The notes below the pieces were generated by a model that ran no database searches, was not told where the DNA came from, and saw nothing but the letters and a program-made list of their open reading frames with translations. Positions 43,039 through 51,932 of a stretch of DNA of 64,000 bases are shown one piece after another. Within the stretch, counting starts at the first letter, position 1, and every line of letters begins with the position of its first letter. This stretch comes from G963676795 sp963677215. Its GTDB lineage: Bacteria > Desulfobacterota > Desulfuromonadia > Desulfuromonadales > Geopsychrobacteraceae. Made by a program: the position numbers and the translations under genes. Where the stretch lies: the NCBI GenBank assembly GCA_963677215.1, contig OY781919.1, positions 1,116,001 through 1,180,000 on the forward strand, given 5' to 3'.

Positions 43039-44919
43039 ATGGCAAACTATAATAAGAAATACCAAGTAATTGTTGTTGGAGCGGGGCACGCTGGCTGTGA
43101 GGCTGCATTGGCCGCCGCGCGCATGGGCTGCGAAACCCTGCTTTTAACAATAGGCCTGGATACGGTTGCGCAGATGTCTTGTAACCCGTCGATAGGTGGT
43201 TTAGCCAAGGGACATATTGTTCATGAGATAGATGCTCTAGGCGGTGAAATGGGTAAGAATATCGATGCAACAGGAATTCAGTTTCGCAGATTGAACATGC
43301 GAAAGGGTCCTGCTGTTAGAGCATCCAGGGCCCAGGCCGACCGGATGGCTTATAGTGCCCGCATGAAGGCTGTCGTTGAATCGCAACCACATTTGGATCT
43401 CAAGCAAGGCTTGGTTGAAGAGCTTATAGTTGAAAAAAATCGCATCCTCGGTGTCAAGACCAGAGAAGGCTTGGATTTCTACGGACAGACAGTCGTAGTA
43501 ACAACTGGCACCTTTATGCGTGGATTGATTCACGTCGGTTTAAATAATTATGCAGGTGGCCGGGCAGGGGAACCGTCCGCAGAAGGTATCTCAGCTTCAC
43601 TTGAGAAAAATGGTTTACAAGTTGGTCGCTTGAAAACGGGTACACCTGCAAGGCTATCGGCACGAACAATAGATTTCAGCAAGCTTGAACCACAATCAGG
43701 AGATCCGGTAATACGACCATTCTCTTTTATGAATCAACGCATTGAGAGGGAGCAGGTCAATTGCTATATCGCCAAGACGAACGAGAAGACCCATCAGATC
43801 ATTAGGGATAACCTTCATAAGTCTCCGCTGTATGCTGGTATTATTGAAGGTATCGGACCGCGCTATTGCCCTTCGATAGAAGACAAAATTATGCGTTTTC
43901 CTGATAAGACAAGCCATCAGTCCTTTGTTGAACCAGAAGGTCGCTATGGATCTGAGATGTATCCAAGCGGACTCTCGACCTCGCTCCCTGCTGATGTACA
44001 GTTGGACTACTTTAGATCTATGGTTGGATTTGAACAGGTCGAAATCATGCGTCCAGGTTACGCAATAGAATATGATTTTGTCGAGCCGATGCAGTTGAAG
44101 GCATCGCTCGAAACGCGTGTGGTTGAAGGGTTATTTCATGCAGGTCAGATCAATGGAACCTCGGGTTATGAGGAAGCAGCCGGGCAGGGTTTGCTGGCAG
44201 GAATCAATGCAGCCAGGTTCTGCCAGAATAAGGAGCCATTGATACTCAGAAGAGATCAGGGCTATCTCGGGGTTATGGTGGATGATCTTGTGACACAGTC
44301 GACAACAGACCCGTATCGTATGTTTACCTCGAGATCTGAATATAGACTTCTGTTGCGTGAAGATAATGCCGATGTCAGGCTGACACCGGTTGGGCGTGAG
44401 GTGGGCTTGGTCGACGACGAGCGTTGGGTGTATTTTCAACGCAAACAGGAGAATGTCAGACGACTTCAGCAATATCTTCAGGAAAAGAAGATAACCTCTT
44501 CAGACAGATCTGCGGTCGCAGAATTTGAATTGGAAGAGTTGAAGAGCGGTTTGACTTTGGAAGCCTTGTTGCGCAGACCAAATGTAGAGATATCGGGTAT
44601 GGCAGCATATTACCCCGAAATGGCAAGCTACACTGAAGCTGAGCTTGAGCAGGTAGATATATCCGTCAAGTATGAAGGTTATATAAAGCGGCAAAACGAG
44701 CAGGTGGAAAAATTTAAACAACAGGAAGAAATATTAATTCCTGCAGATATCAACTATGCAGCAATACCGAGTATTTCTTCAGAGGTTCGCGAGAAATTGA
44801 GTAAGATCAGACCGCTGAATCTCGGTCAGGCCAGCAGGATACAGGGAGTAACACCAGCAGCAATATCTGTCATCCATATCTATCTGCATAAGAAAAAGTA
44901 TGAAAAAGAAGTTAATTGA
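43039..44919 (+). CDS. mnmG: tRNA uridine-5-carboxymethylaminomethyl modification enzyme MnmG
   Basis: FAD-dependent partner of MnmE. The 626-aa length is normal. It has the FAD-binding VVGAGHAGCEAALAAARMG, the SCNPSIGGLAKGHIVHEIDA block, the GTFMRGLIHVG block and FTSRSEYRLLLREDNADVRL. The ribosome site is weak. The start lies just after parS and the 3' end overlaps rsmG by 20 bases. Confidence 0.97.
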   Translation: MANYNKKYQVIVVGAGHAGCEAALAAARMGCETLLLTIGLDTVAQMSCNPSIGGLAKGHIVHEIDALGGEMGKNIDATGIQFRRLNMRKGPAVRASRAQADRMAYSARMKAVVESQPHLDLKQGLVEELIVEKNRILGVKTREGLDFYGQTVVVTTGTFMRGLIHVGLNNYAGGRAGEPSAEGISASLEKNGLQVGRLKTGTPARLSARTIDFSKLEPQSGDPVIRPFSFMNQRIEREQVNCYIAKTNEKTHQIIRDNLHKSPLYAGIIEGIGPRYCPSIEDKIMRFPDKTSHQSFVEPEGRYGSEMYPSGLSTSLPADVQLDYFRSMVGFEQVEIMRPGYAIEYDFVEPMQLKASLETRVVEGLFHAGQINGTSGYEEAAGQGLLAGINAARFCQNKEPLILRRDQGYLGVMVDDLVTQSTTDPYRMFTSRSEYRLLLREDNADVRLTPVGREVGLVDDERWVYFQRKQENVRRLQQYLQEKKITSSDRSAVAEFELEELKSGLTLEALLRRPNVEISGMAAYYPEMASYTEAELEQVDISVKYEGYIKRQNEQVEKFKQQEEILIPADINYAAIPSISSEVREKLSKIRPLNLGQASRIQGVTPAAISVIHIYLHKKKYEKEVN

Positions 44920-45556
44920 GGGGTTAAAGCACTGGGATATTGAGTGTACAGATGCACAGCTTGACAAGCTCATTGTCTACTTGGATGAACTACTGCGCTG
45001 GAATAAAAAAATCAATCTTACCGCAATCAGTGATCCGCTATCAGCTGTAGAAAAGCATCTCGTCGATTCTCTCCTTTTGTTAAAGTACCTAGGGAATGAA
45101 GAGTGCTTACTTGATCTGGGCTCAGGCGGAGGTCTTCCTTCCATACCTCTGTCTATCGTCAGGCCAGAACTTGAAATTATCTCCGTAGACAGTGTCGGAA
45201 AAAAAATTAATTTTCAAAAGCATATCAAGAGACTTCTGAAGCTTGATAAATTTATACCAGTGCATATACGAACTGAACAGCTGGCTGATAACAAAGATTA
45301 TCAGAATTGCTTTGACGTGGTAACTGCCAGGGCCTTTACATCGTTGAAAGAACTTCTTGAAATGTCAGCACCATTTCTCAAACCTTGCGGACTTTTGCTG
45401 GCACTGAAAGGTCCTGAGATAGAAAATGAATTAGAGGCAGCAAGAGAAATTCTCGAAACAGGTAGATATACTAGCGTTGATGTTGATAAATACCGCTTAC
45501 CATACAGTCAGGGGACAAGAACCGTCGTCAAGGTGACTTATCAGACGAAAATTTAA
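44900..45556 (+). CDS. rsmG: 16S rRNA (guanine527-N7)-methyltransferase
   Basis: Methylates G527 of 16S rRNA. The 218-aa protein has the SAM-binding motif LDLGSGGGLPSIPLSI and the family blocks KKINLTAISDP and VVTARAFTSLKELLE. It overlaps mnmG by 20 bases, so the two are translationally coupled. Confidence 0.95.
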   Translation: MKKKLIEGLKHWDIECTDAQLDKLIVYLDELLRWNKKINLTAISDPLSAVEKHLVDSLLLLKYLGNEECLLDLGSGGGLPSIPLSIVRPELEIISVDSVGKKINFQKHIKRLLKLDKFIPVHIRTEQLADNKDYQNCFDVVTARAFTSLKELLEMSAPFLKPCGLLLALKGPEIENELEAAREILETGRYTSVDVDKYRLPYSQGTRTVVKVTYQTKI

Positions 45557-45637
45557 CGATAAATTAGCTGAATAATTGCTGAGGCTATGATAATCTGCCA
45601 CCTTCGGTTGACTACAGATGTTAAGGAGAGGTGACAG

Positions 45638-46399
45638 ATGGCTAATATCATCGCCGTTGCGAACCAGAAGGGTGGGGTAGGAAAGACCACGACAGCAGTG
45701 AATCTTTCGGCCTCTCTGGCCGCTGCAGAGAAGAGAACATTGTTGATCGATATGGACCCACAGGCAAACGCCTGTAGTGGTCTGGGTATCGATAAAACCC
45801 AAGTAGAATCAACAGTTTATCAGGTTCTTTTGGGAGAGAAAACGGCCAGGGAGGTCATTCGACACACAGAACTGGACTGCCTGCATGTCCTGCCATCCAA
45901 TACCAATCTCATCGGAGCGGAAATAGAACTGCTCGAAACCCCGGACCGGGAAAAACAGCTCAGAAATGCAATCGCAGAATTAAAGGACGAATACGAATAT
46001 ATCATCATCGATTGTCCTCCATCCTTAAGCCTTTTGACAGTAAATGCCTTGACGGCAGCTGATTCAGTTTTTGTACCGCTTCAGTGTGAATTTTATGCAA
46101 TGGAGGGTCTGGGCCAGTTAATACAGACTATTCGTCTGGTTCAACAGGAATTAAACACGAAACTGAAAGTCGGAGGGATCTTGCTGACAATGTATGACGG
46201 GCGGAACAATCTCTCCCGTCAGGTCAGCGATGAGATCAAGGCTCACTTTGGAGACAAGGTGTTTGAGTCTGTCGTACCTCGTAATGTTCGATTGTCTGAA
46301 GCACCAAGTTACGGTCAACCGGTCATCATGTATGACATTGCTTCGAAAGGTGCCCAGGCATACATGTCCTTGGCACAGGAAGTTTTGGCAGGGGGGTAA
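45638..46399 (+). CDS. parA: Chromosome-partitioning ATPase ParA
   Basis: Soj-type ATPase that moves ParB-parS complexes. The 253-aa chain has the deviant Walker A NQKGGVGKTTTAVNL, DMDPQANACSGLG and the IIIDCPPSLSLLTVNAL motif. AAGGAGAGG lies 6 bases upstream of the ATG. parB starts 6 bases after the stop. Confidence 0.97.
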   Translation: MANIIAVANQKGGVGKTTTAVNLSASLAAAEKRTLLIDMDPQANACSGLGIDKTQVESTVYQVLLGEKTAREVIRHTELDCLHVLPSNTNLIGAEIELLETPDREKQLRNAIAELKDEYEYIIIDCPPSLSLLTVNALTAADSVFVPLQCEFYAMEGLGQLIQTIRLVQQELNTKLKVGGILLTMYDGRNNLSRQVSDEIKAHFGDKVFESVVPRNVRLSEAPSYGQPVIMYDIASKGAQAYMSLAQEVLAGG

Positions 46400-46405
46400 T
46401 TGTAA

Positions 46406-47275
46406 ATGACGAAAGTTAAGAGACCGGCTCTTGGCAAGGGGATAGGCGCGTTACTCAGCTCAGCAGCTCAAGAGGGGGGGAAGAAGTATTTCTTTTGTCC
46501 GATAGAGGAGCTAGTCCCTCACGAACAACAGCCGAGAAAAACCTTTAACGATACTAAGATGGCTGAGCTGGTGTCATCCATCAAGGAAAAAGGGATAATT
46601 CAGCCGTTGGTTGTTCGCCAGCAAGGCGACCATTATCAGATTATCGCAGGTGAAAGACGCTGGCGTGCTGCGCAGAAAGCGGGGTTGGAACGAGTACCTG
46701 TTGTCATTCAGGATGTTTCCGAAGACTGGGCACTTGAGATTGCACTGATAGAGAATATACAGCGTGAAGATTTAAATCCACTCGAAGAGGCGAGCGCCTA
46801 CCGTTACCTGATGGACAGCTTTGACCTTCATCAGGAAGAGGTCGCCAAGCGAGTCGGCAAAGACCGTTCTACAGTAGCCAATGCGTTGCGTCTGCTGAGA
46901 TTGCCCGAAAAAATTAAAAACGACTTAAGTTGTGGTAGGCTGACAATGGGTCATGCGCGCGCTCTGCTGGCCCTGGATGAAGATGCCGATATGCTTGAGG
47001 CGAGTCATGAAGTTATCAATAGAAAGCTTTCCGTCCGTGAAACGGAAAAACTTGTAAAAAAAATAAAGAACTTCGGTTCAACACCGAGTGAACAGGTAAA
47101 AACAGAAAAAATAATCGACCCTAATATCGTCAGCCTGGAAAATAATCTGGCCCAGCACCTGGGTGCTCAGGTCAAACTTGCAACCAAAGGGAAGGGGGGA
47201 CGTATCGAGATCAATTTCTTTGATAATGACGACCTTGATCGCATTCTCGACCTCCTGGGGCTCGCGACTGATTGA
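46406..47275 (+). CDS. parB: Chromosome-partitioning protein ParB
   Basis: CTPase that binds parS and spreads. The 289-aa protein has the N-terminal CTP-binding region (PLVVRQQGDHYQIIAGERRW), ALIENIQREDLNPLEEA, the helix-turn-helix VAKRVGKDRSTVANALRLLR and a C-terminal dimer domain. Its cognate parS is at 43009. Confidence 0.97.
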   Translation: MTKVKRPALGKGIGALLSSAAQEGGKKYFFCPIEELVPHEQQPRKTFNDTKMAELVSSIKEKGIIQPLVVRQQGDHYQIIAGERRWRAAQKAGLERVPVVIQDVSEDWALEIALIENIQREDLNPLEEASAYRYLMDSFDLHQEEVAKRVGKDRSTVANALRLLRLPEKIKNDLSCGRLTMGHARALLALDEDADMLEASHEVINRKLSVRETEKLVKKIKNFGSTPSEQVKTEKIIDPNIVSLENNLAQHLGAQVKLATKGKGGRIEINFFDNDDLDRILDLLGLATD

Positions 47276-47304
47276 TTTGTTAAGAATAGAGACAGGAACG
47301 ACCT

Positions 47305-47721
47305 ATGTTCAAAAACAAAAAACAGGAGCAATATGAAATGAAAAAGTCATCAGTTTTGGAAAAAGCAGATATCAAGGCGTTTCTCGGCCCTGGCAGCAAG
47401 TTTGAAGGAAAACTCAGTTTTGACGAATTGGTCAGGATAGATGGAACATTCAGTGGTGAGATTAAATCGAGCGATACACTGATTATTGGTGAAACTGCCG
47501 ATATTGAGGGAAGTATCCAGGTCGGATCCCTGATTTTGAGCGGGAAGTTTAAGGGGGATATCAAAGCGACGAAAAGTGTCGAGTTCAGGTATCCGGCCAA
47601 GGTCGATGGCGCCATAGAGACACCATCACTGCAGATTGAAGAAAAAGTCATCTTCAACGGACAGATCAGCATGGCTGAAAAAGAGAACGCCGTACCACTT
47701 AAAAAAATCGAAAAAAACTAG
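47305..47721 (+). CDS. Bactofilin
   Basis: A 138-aa cytoskeletal protein with the right-handed beta-helix DUF583 core: LGPGSKFEGKLSFDELVRID, GTFSGEI, DIEGSIQVGSLILSGKFKGD. The tails are short and charged. It lies 29 bases after parB. In other bacteria bactofilins help position ParABS or shape the cell, so the link with parAB seems functional; the role here is inferred. Confidence 0.9.
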   Translation: MFKNKKQEQYEMKKSSVLEKADIKAFLGPGSKFEGKLSFDELVRIDGTFSGEIKSSDTLIIGETADIEGSIQVGSLILSGKFKGDIKATKSVEFRYPAKVDGAIETPSLQIEEKVIFNGQISMAEKENAVPLKKIEKN

Positions 47722-47895
47722 TCCTAGTATTTATTTGGTAAAAAATGACATGAATCGCGCATTGTTTGGAAACAATGGTTGACTGTGGGTTTCAAAAGTG
47801 CTAACTAGTTTCCTTCATCTGAAAAATCCCATCAAACAAAGAAGTTTATTTAGTATTCAGTATACACAACCCATCCTGAAAAAAGAGGTGTACAG
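47722..47895 (+). promoter_or_regulatory. Promoter region of the ATP synthase operon with a palindrome
   Basis: ATTGTTT (47761-47767) and AAACAAT (47770-47776) form 7-bp arms with a 2-base spacer, directly followed by a possible promoter: TTGACT (47779-47784), 17 bases, TAACTA (47802-47807). The -10 is weak. The palindrome could be an operator. Confidence 0.4.
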
Positions 47896-48324
47896 GTGAT
47901 CAGTGTTGACTGGACCTTAGGTCTGCAGTTCGTAAACTTTATTGTTCTTTTGATTATTCTGAATCAGCTTTTATACAAGCCGTTACAGAAAATTCTAGCA
48001 GAGCGACGTGAGACAATCCAGAGCTCCCACAAACGGGCGCAGGATCTTGAAGCTGATATTGAAGCAAAACTGACAGCGTATCAGAACCAGATTTCTGCAG
48101 CCAAAGCGGAAGCCAATGAAGAGCGTAACAAGCTGAGAAAGGCAGGGCAGGAGCAGGAAATGACACTGCTCTCTGAAGCTCATTCGAAAGCCGGCAGCAA
48201 GCTTCAGGCGATCAAGGCACAAGTTGCCCAGGAAGCAAGCGAAGCAAGTATCCTGCTTAAGAAGGAAGCCGAAGCAATGGCCGACCAGATTGCCACGAAA
48301 ATTCTCGGCCGAGAGCTGGTTTAA
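47896..48324 (+). CDS. ATP synthase F0 subunit b'
   Basis: Second peripheral-stalk subunit. The 142-aa chain has an N-terminal membrane helix (LGLQFVNFIVLLIILNQLLY) with the family FVNFIVLL motif, and then a long coiled coil. It starts at GTG 47896. It precedes a second b subunit; paired b'/b is usual in this group. Often named atpX. Confidence 0.92.
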   Translation: MISVDWTLGLQFVNFIVLLIILNQLLYKPLQKILAERRETIQSSHKRAQDLEADIEAKLTAYQNQISAAKAEANEERNKLRKAGQEQEMTLLSEAHSKAGSKLQAIKAQVAQEASEASILLKKEAEAMADQIATKILGRELV

Positions 48325-48341
48325 GAAGGAAGGTAAAGTTT

Positions 48342-48923
48342 ATGAGTAACAAGGTCAGAACAGTTTTACTGACATTGGCAGTGCTTGCAGTTATCTGTGG
48401 TGTTGCCTATGCGTCGGAAGGGGAACACCATGTTGAAAGTGGTGTGCTTCTCAAAGATTTTCTCTGGCGTATTTTCAACTTTGTCGTCATGGCCGCAATC
48501 CTGATTTTTTTCCTGGCCAAACCTCTGAAAAAAGGTCTGTCCGGACGCCGCGCTGACATTGAAAAGACTCTTGCCGAAGCAAAACAAGCCAAGGAAGAGG
48601 CCGAGGCAAAGTTTGCCGAATATGATCAGAAGCTTTCTAAGGCAGCTGAAGAGATTGCCGGACTGAGTGAGGCGATCCGCAAGGAAGGCGAACTGGAAAA
48701 AGAGAAAATCATCGAAAATGCCAAGGCGATGGCTATTCAGATCGAAAAAGACGCTGAAAAAACCGCCGCACTGGAAATTGCCAAGGCGAAAGCCGAGCTC
48801 AAACGTGAAGCCGTCGAACTGGCGGTCGGTATTGCTGAAGAAGTTCTCAAAAAGAACTTCACCAAAGACGACGATACTCGTCTCATTGATGAGTATATGA
48901 AGAAAGTGGGAGAGCTACATTGA
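48342..48923 (+). CDS. atpF: ATP synthase F0 subunit b
   Basis: Peripheral-stalk subunit, 193 aa. It has an extra N-terminal hydrophobic segment (VRTVLLTLAVLAVICGVAYA), perhaps a cleaved signal, before the true membrane helix (FLWRIFNFVVMAAILIFFLA). A long charged coiled coil follows. It overlaps atpH by 4 bases. Confidence 0.94.
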   Translation: MSNKVRTVLLTLAVLAVICGVAYASEGEHHVESGVLLKDFLWRIFNFVVMAAILIFFLAKPLKKGLSGRRADIEKTLAEAKQAKEEAEAKFAEYDQKLSKAAEEIAGLSEAIRKEGELEKEKIIENAKAMAIQIEKDAEKTAALEIAKAKAELKREAVELAVGIAEEVLKKNFTKDDDTRLIDEYMKKVGELH

Positions 48924-49462
48924 GTAACAGCGCGATAGCAATCAGATACGCCAAGGCTCTGCTGAACATTGCCACCGAACAGGATTCGGTCGAAAAATAT
49001 GCAGAGGAACTGGCTGGTGTCGCAGCGGTTTTGAAGAAGGAAGATCTGCTGCGTTTGTTGCTTGATAGCCCGACTTTTCCGTTGGAAAAGAAAGCGGCGA
49101 TCATGCATGATCTGGCAGCTTTGCTCAAGCTGAGCGAAGGTATGCTGCGTTTCCTTGATCTGCTGCTAGAAAAGGGCCGCATCGACCAGTTGGTTCAGAT
49201 CGATATGCACTACAGAAAGTTTGCCGACGAAATGTCCGGGATTGTCCGAGCCAAAATTCGTGCTGCAGCCGAACTGAGTCAGGAGCGCAGCGACGCAATC
49301 AAGTCCGGTCTCGAAAAGCAGACGGGCAAACAGGTCATGCTGACCGTTGAACAGGATGCTTCACTGATCGGTGGTCTGCAGGCGGAAGTCGGCGGAAAGC
49401 TGTTTGACGGCAGTGTAAAAACTCAGTTGAAAAGAATGACAGAGACCTTAGCAAAGGGGTGA
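48920..49462 (+). CDS. atpH: ATP synthase F1 subunit delta
   Basis: Joins the peripheral stalk to the F1 head. The 180-aa protein has the N-terminal AIRYAKALLNIA and the C-terminal VEQDASLIGGLQAEVGGKLF and DGSVKTQLKRM typical of AtpH. Confidence 0.95.
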   Translation: MSNSAIAIRYAKALLNIATEQDSVEKYAEELAGVAAVLKKEDLLRLLLDSPTFPLEKKAAIMHDLAALLKLSEGMLRFLDLLLEKGRIDQLVQIDMHYRKFADEMSGIVRAKIRAAAELSQERSDAIKSGLEKQTGKQVMLTVEQDASLIGGLQAEVGGKLFDGSVKTQLKRMTETLAKG

Positions 49463-49471
49463 TTAGATATC

Positions 49472-50980
49472 ATGGACATCAGAGCAGAAGAAATCAGCGC
49501 GATTATCAAGAAACAGATTGAAAACTTCGGCCGTGAGGTTGAAGTCAGCGAAACTGGCACCATCATTTCCGTTGGTGACGGTATCGCCCGTATTCACGGC
49601 CTTGACAAAGCTATGTCCGGTGAGCTCCTCGAGTTCCCTGGCGGCATCATGGGCATGGTCCTCAACCTTGAGGAAGACAACGTCGGTGCCGCTATTCTTG
49701 GCGACGCTGAACACATCAAGGAAGGTGACATCGTCAAGCGTACCGAGCAGATCGTCCGGGTTCCGACCGGTGAGGCTCTGATTGGTCGTGTTGTCAACGG
49801 TATCGGTATTCCGATCGATGGCAAAGGCGATATTCAGACCGAAACCTACGGACAGGTTGAAATCAAGGCCCCTGGTATTGTTTCACGTAAGTCGGTTCAC
49901 GAGCCGATGCAGACTGGTCTCAAGGCGATCGACGCCATGGTTCCAATCGGTCGCGGTCAGCGTGAGCTGATCATCGGTGACCGTCAGACCGGTAAGACCG
50001 CTGTCGCTACCGATACCATCATCAATCAGAAAGGTAACGGCGTTATCTGTATCTACGTCGCTATCGGTCAGAAACGTTCGACTGTTGCCCAGGTTGTTGA
50101 GAAGCTGCGCCAGCACGGTGCGATGGACTACACCATCGTCGTTTCCGCGACGGCTTCAGACCCCGCTCCACTGCAGTTCATCTCCCCATACACCGGTGTT
50201 ACCATGGGTGAGTTCTTCCGCGATAACGGCAAGCATGCGCTGATCATCTATGATGACCTTTCCAAGCAGGCTGTTGCATACCGTCAGTTATCCCTGCTGC
50301 TGCGTCGTCCGCCAGGACGTGAAGCTTTCCCTGGTGACGTTTTTTACCTCCACAGCCGGTTGCTCGAACGTGCCGCCAAGCTGAGTGATGCAGAAGGTGC
50401 AGGGTCCCTGACCGCACTGCCGATCATTGAAACTCAGGCTGGTGACGTTTCTGCCTACATTCCGACCAACGTTATCTCGATCACCGACGGTCAGATCTTC
50501 CTTGAAACTGACCTGTTCTTCTCCGGTGTTCGTCCGGCGATCAACGTCGGTCTGTCAGTTTCCCGCGTCGGTGGATCGGCCCAGATCAAGGCGATGAAAC
50601 AGGTTGCTGGTACCCTGCGTTTGGCCCTTGCTCAGTATCGCGAAATGGCTGCCTTTGCCCAGTTCGGTTCTGACCTCGATGCTGCGACCCAGGCTCAGCT
50701 GAATCGTGGTGCGCGTCTGGTTGAGATCCTCAAGCAGGGTCAGTACAAGCCACTGCCGGTCGCAATCCAGGTCATCGCGATCTATGCTGCCAACAATGGC
50801 TACGTCGATGCCTACCCGACAACTGCGGTACAGCGTTATGAAAGCGAAATGCTCTCATTCATGGAAAGCAAACACGCTGATGTCATTGCTGATCTGACTA
50901 AGAAGAAGGCTATTGATGCTGATCTCGAAGGTCGTCTGAAGTCGGCACTGGATGAATTTAAGGGTCAGTTTGTTGCCTGA
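49472..50980 (+). CDS. atpA: ATP synthase F1 subunit alpha
   Basis: Non-catalytic nucleotide-binding subunit, 502 aa. Walker A GDRQTGKTAVATD, the hallmark PAINVGLSVSRVGGSAQ, and the VPTGEALIGRVVNGIGIPID block identify AtpA. It starts 9 bases after atpH. Confidence 0.98.
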   Translation: MDIRAEEISAIIKKQIENFGREVEVSETGTIISVGDGIARIHGLDKAMSGELLEFPGGIMGMVLNLEEDNVGAAILGDAEHIKEGDIVKRTEQIVRVPTGEALIGRVVNGIGIPIDGKGDIQTETYGQVEIKAPGIVSRKSVHEPMQTGLKAIDAMVPIGRGQRELIIGDRQTGKTAVATDTIINQKGNGVICIYVAIGQKRSTVAQVVEKLRQHGAMDYTIVVSATASDPAPLQFISPYTGVTMGEFFRDNGKHALIIYDDLSKQAVAYRQLSLLLRRPPGREAFPGDVFYLHSRLLERAAKLSDAEGAGSLTALPIIETQAGDVSAYIPTNVISITDGQIFLETDLFFSGVRPAINVGLSVSRVGGSAQIKAMKQVAGTLRLALAQYREMAAFAQFGSDLDAATQAQLNRGARLVEILKQGQYKPLPVAIQVIAIYAANNGYVDAYPTTAVQRYESEMLSFMESKHADVIADLTKKKAIDADLEGRLKSALDEFKGQFVA

Positions 50981-51001
50981 TAGCTATAAAAGGTAAAACA
51001 G

Positions 51002-51865
51002 ATGGCAAATCTGAAAGACATAAAGAAAAGAATCGGCTCGGTCAAGAATACGCAGCAGATCACCAAGGCGATGAAGATGGTTGCTGCTGCCAAATTGCGC
51101 CGAGCTCAGGATGCAGCGGTTTCAGCGCGTCCTTATGCCGAGAAGCTGCAGAGCGTTCTTTCAAATCTAGCTCAGCGTGAGGCTGCGGATGCCCATCCGC
51201 TCCTGTGTCAACGTGGCAAAGGACGTGCTCTGGTTGTCCTGATGACAGCTGACCGGGGCCTGTGTGGTGGCTTTAATGCCAACGTCTCCAAGGAAGCGGA
51301 ACGTTTCATCAGAAACAATCCGCAGGGCTACGCTGATATCGACCTGATGATCATCGGTCGCAAAGGGCGCGATTTTCTCAAGAGCCGGGTAGGCGACAAT
51401 ATCATAAAAGTTCATGAGGACATCACCAGTGATGCGAGCTACAAGACCGCTCAACTGATCGGTGAGGAGATCGTCGCTGCTTTTGACGCAGAAACCTACG
51501 ATGCCGTTTATGTCCTGTACAATGCATTCCAGAGTGCGATTGTTCAGAACGTGACCATGGAGCAGGTTCTGCCAATTCAACCGAAGACTGATACGGTTGA
51601 TGAGAATGCTGTCGAGTACATCTACGAACCGAACCGCCTTGAAGTCTTGAGCGATCTGTTACCGAAGATGGTTGAGGTTCAGATTTTCCGCGCAATGCTC
51701 GAGTCAAATGCATCAGAGCAGGGTGCGCGGATGTCAGCGATGGACAGCGCCAGCCGTAACGCATCTGAAATGATCGGCAAGTTGACTCTGCAGTACAACC
51801 GTGCCCGTCAGGCTGCAATCACCACAGAACTGACAGAGATTATTTCCGGTGCGGAATCGCTATAA
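51002..51865 (+). CDS. atpG: ATP synthase F1 subunit gamma
   Basis: Central rotor shaft, 287 aa. N-terminal helix KDIKKRIGSVKNTQQITKAM and KMVAAAKLRRAQ, and the C-terminal helix SEMIGKLTLQYNRARQAAIT with TELTEIISGAESL, are diagnostic. Confidence 0.97.
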   Translation: MANLKDIKKRIGSVKNTQQITKAMKMVAAAKLRRAQDAAVSARPYAEKLQSVLSNLAQREAADAHPLLCQRGKGRALVVLMTADRGLCGGFNANVSKEAERFIRNNPQGYADIDLMIIGRKGRDFLKSRVGDNIIKVHEDITSDASYKTAQLIGEEIVAAFDAETYDAVYVLYNAFQSAIVQNVTMEQVLPIQPKTDTVDENAVEYIYEPNRLEVLSDLLPKMVEVQIFRAMLESNASEQGARMSAMDSASRNASEMIGKLTLQYNRARQAAITTELTEIISGAESL

Positions 51866-51932
51866 AATAACAGTGAGATTTTAAAGATAAACACGCTTAT
51901 TCCATCGTGGATAAGGAGGAAAGGTTTTTATT

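Noticed and set aside
49876..49889. TTGTTTCACGTAAG in atpA as a parS site
   Set aside because: Only the left half-site is present; the right half is missing.
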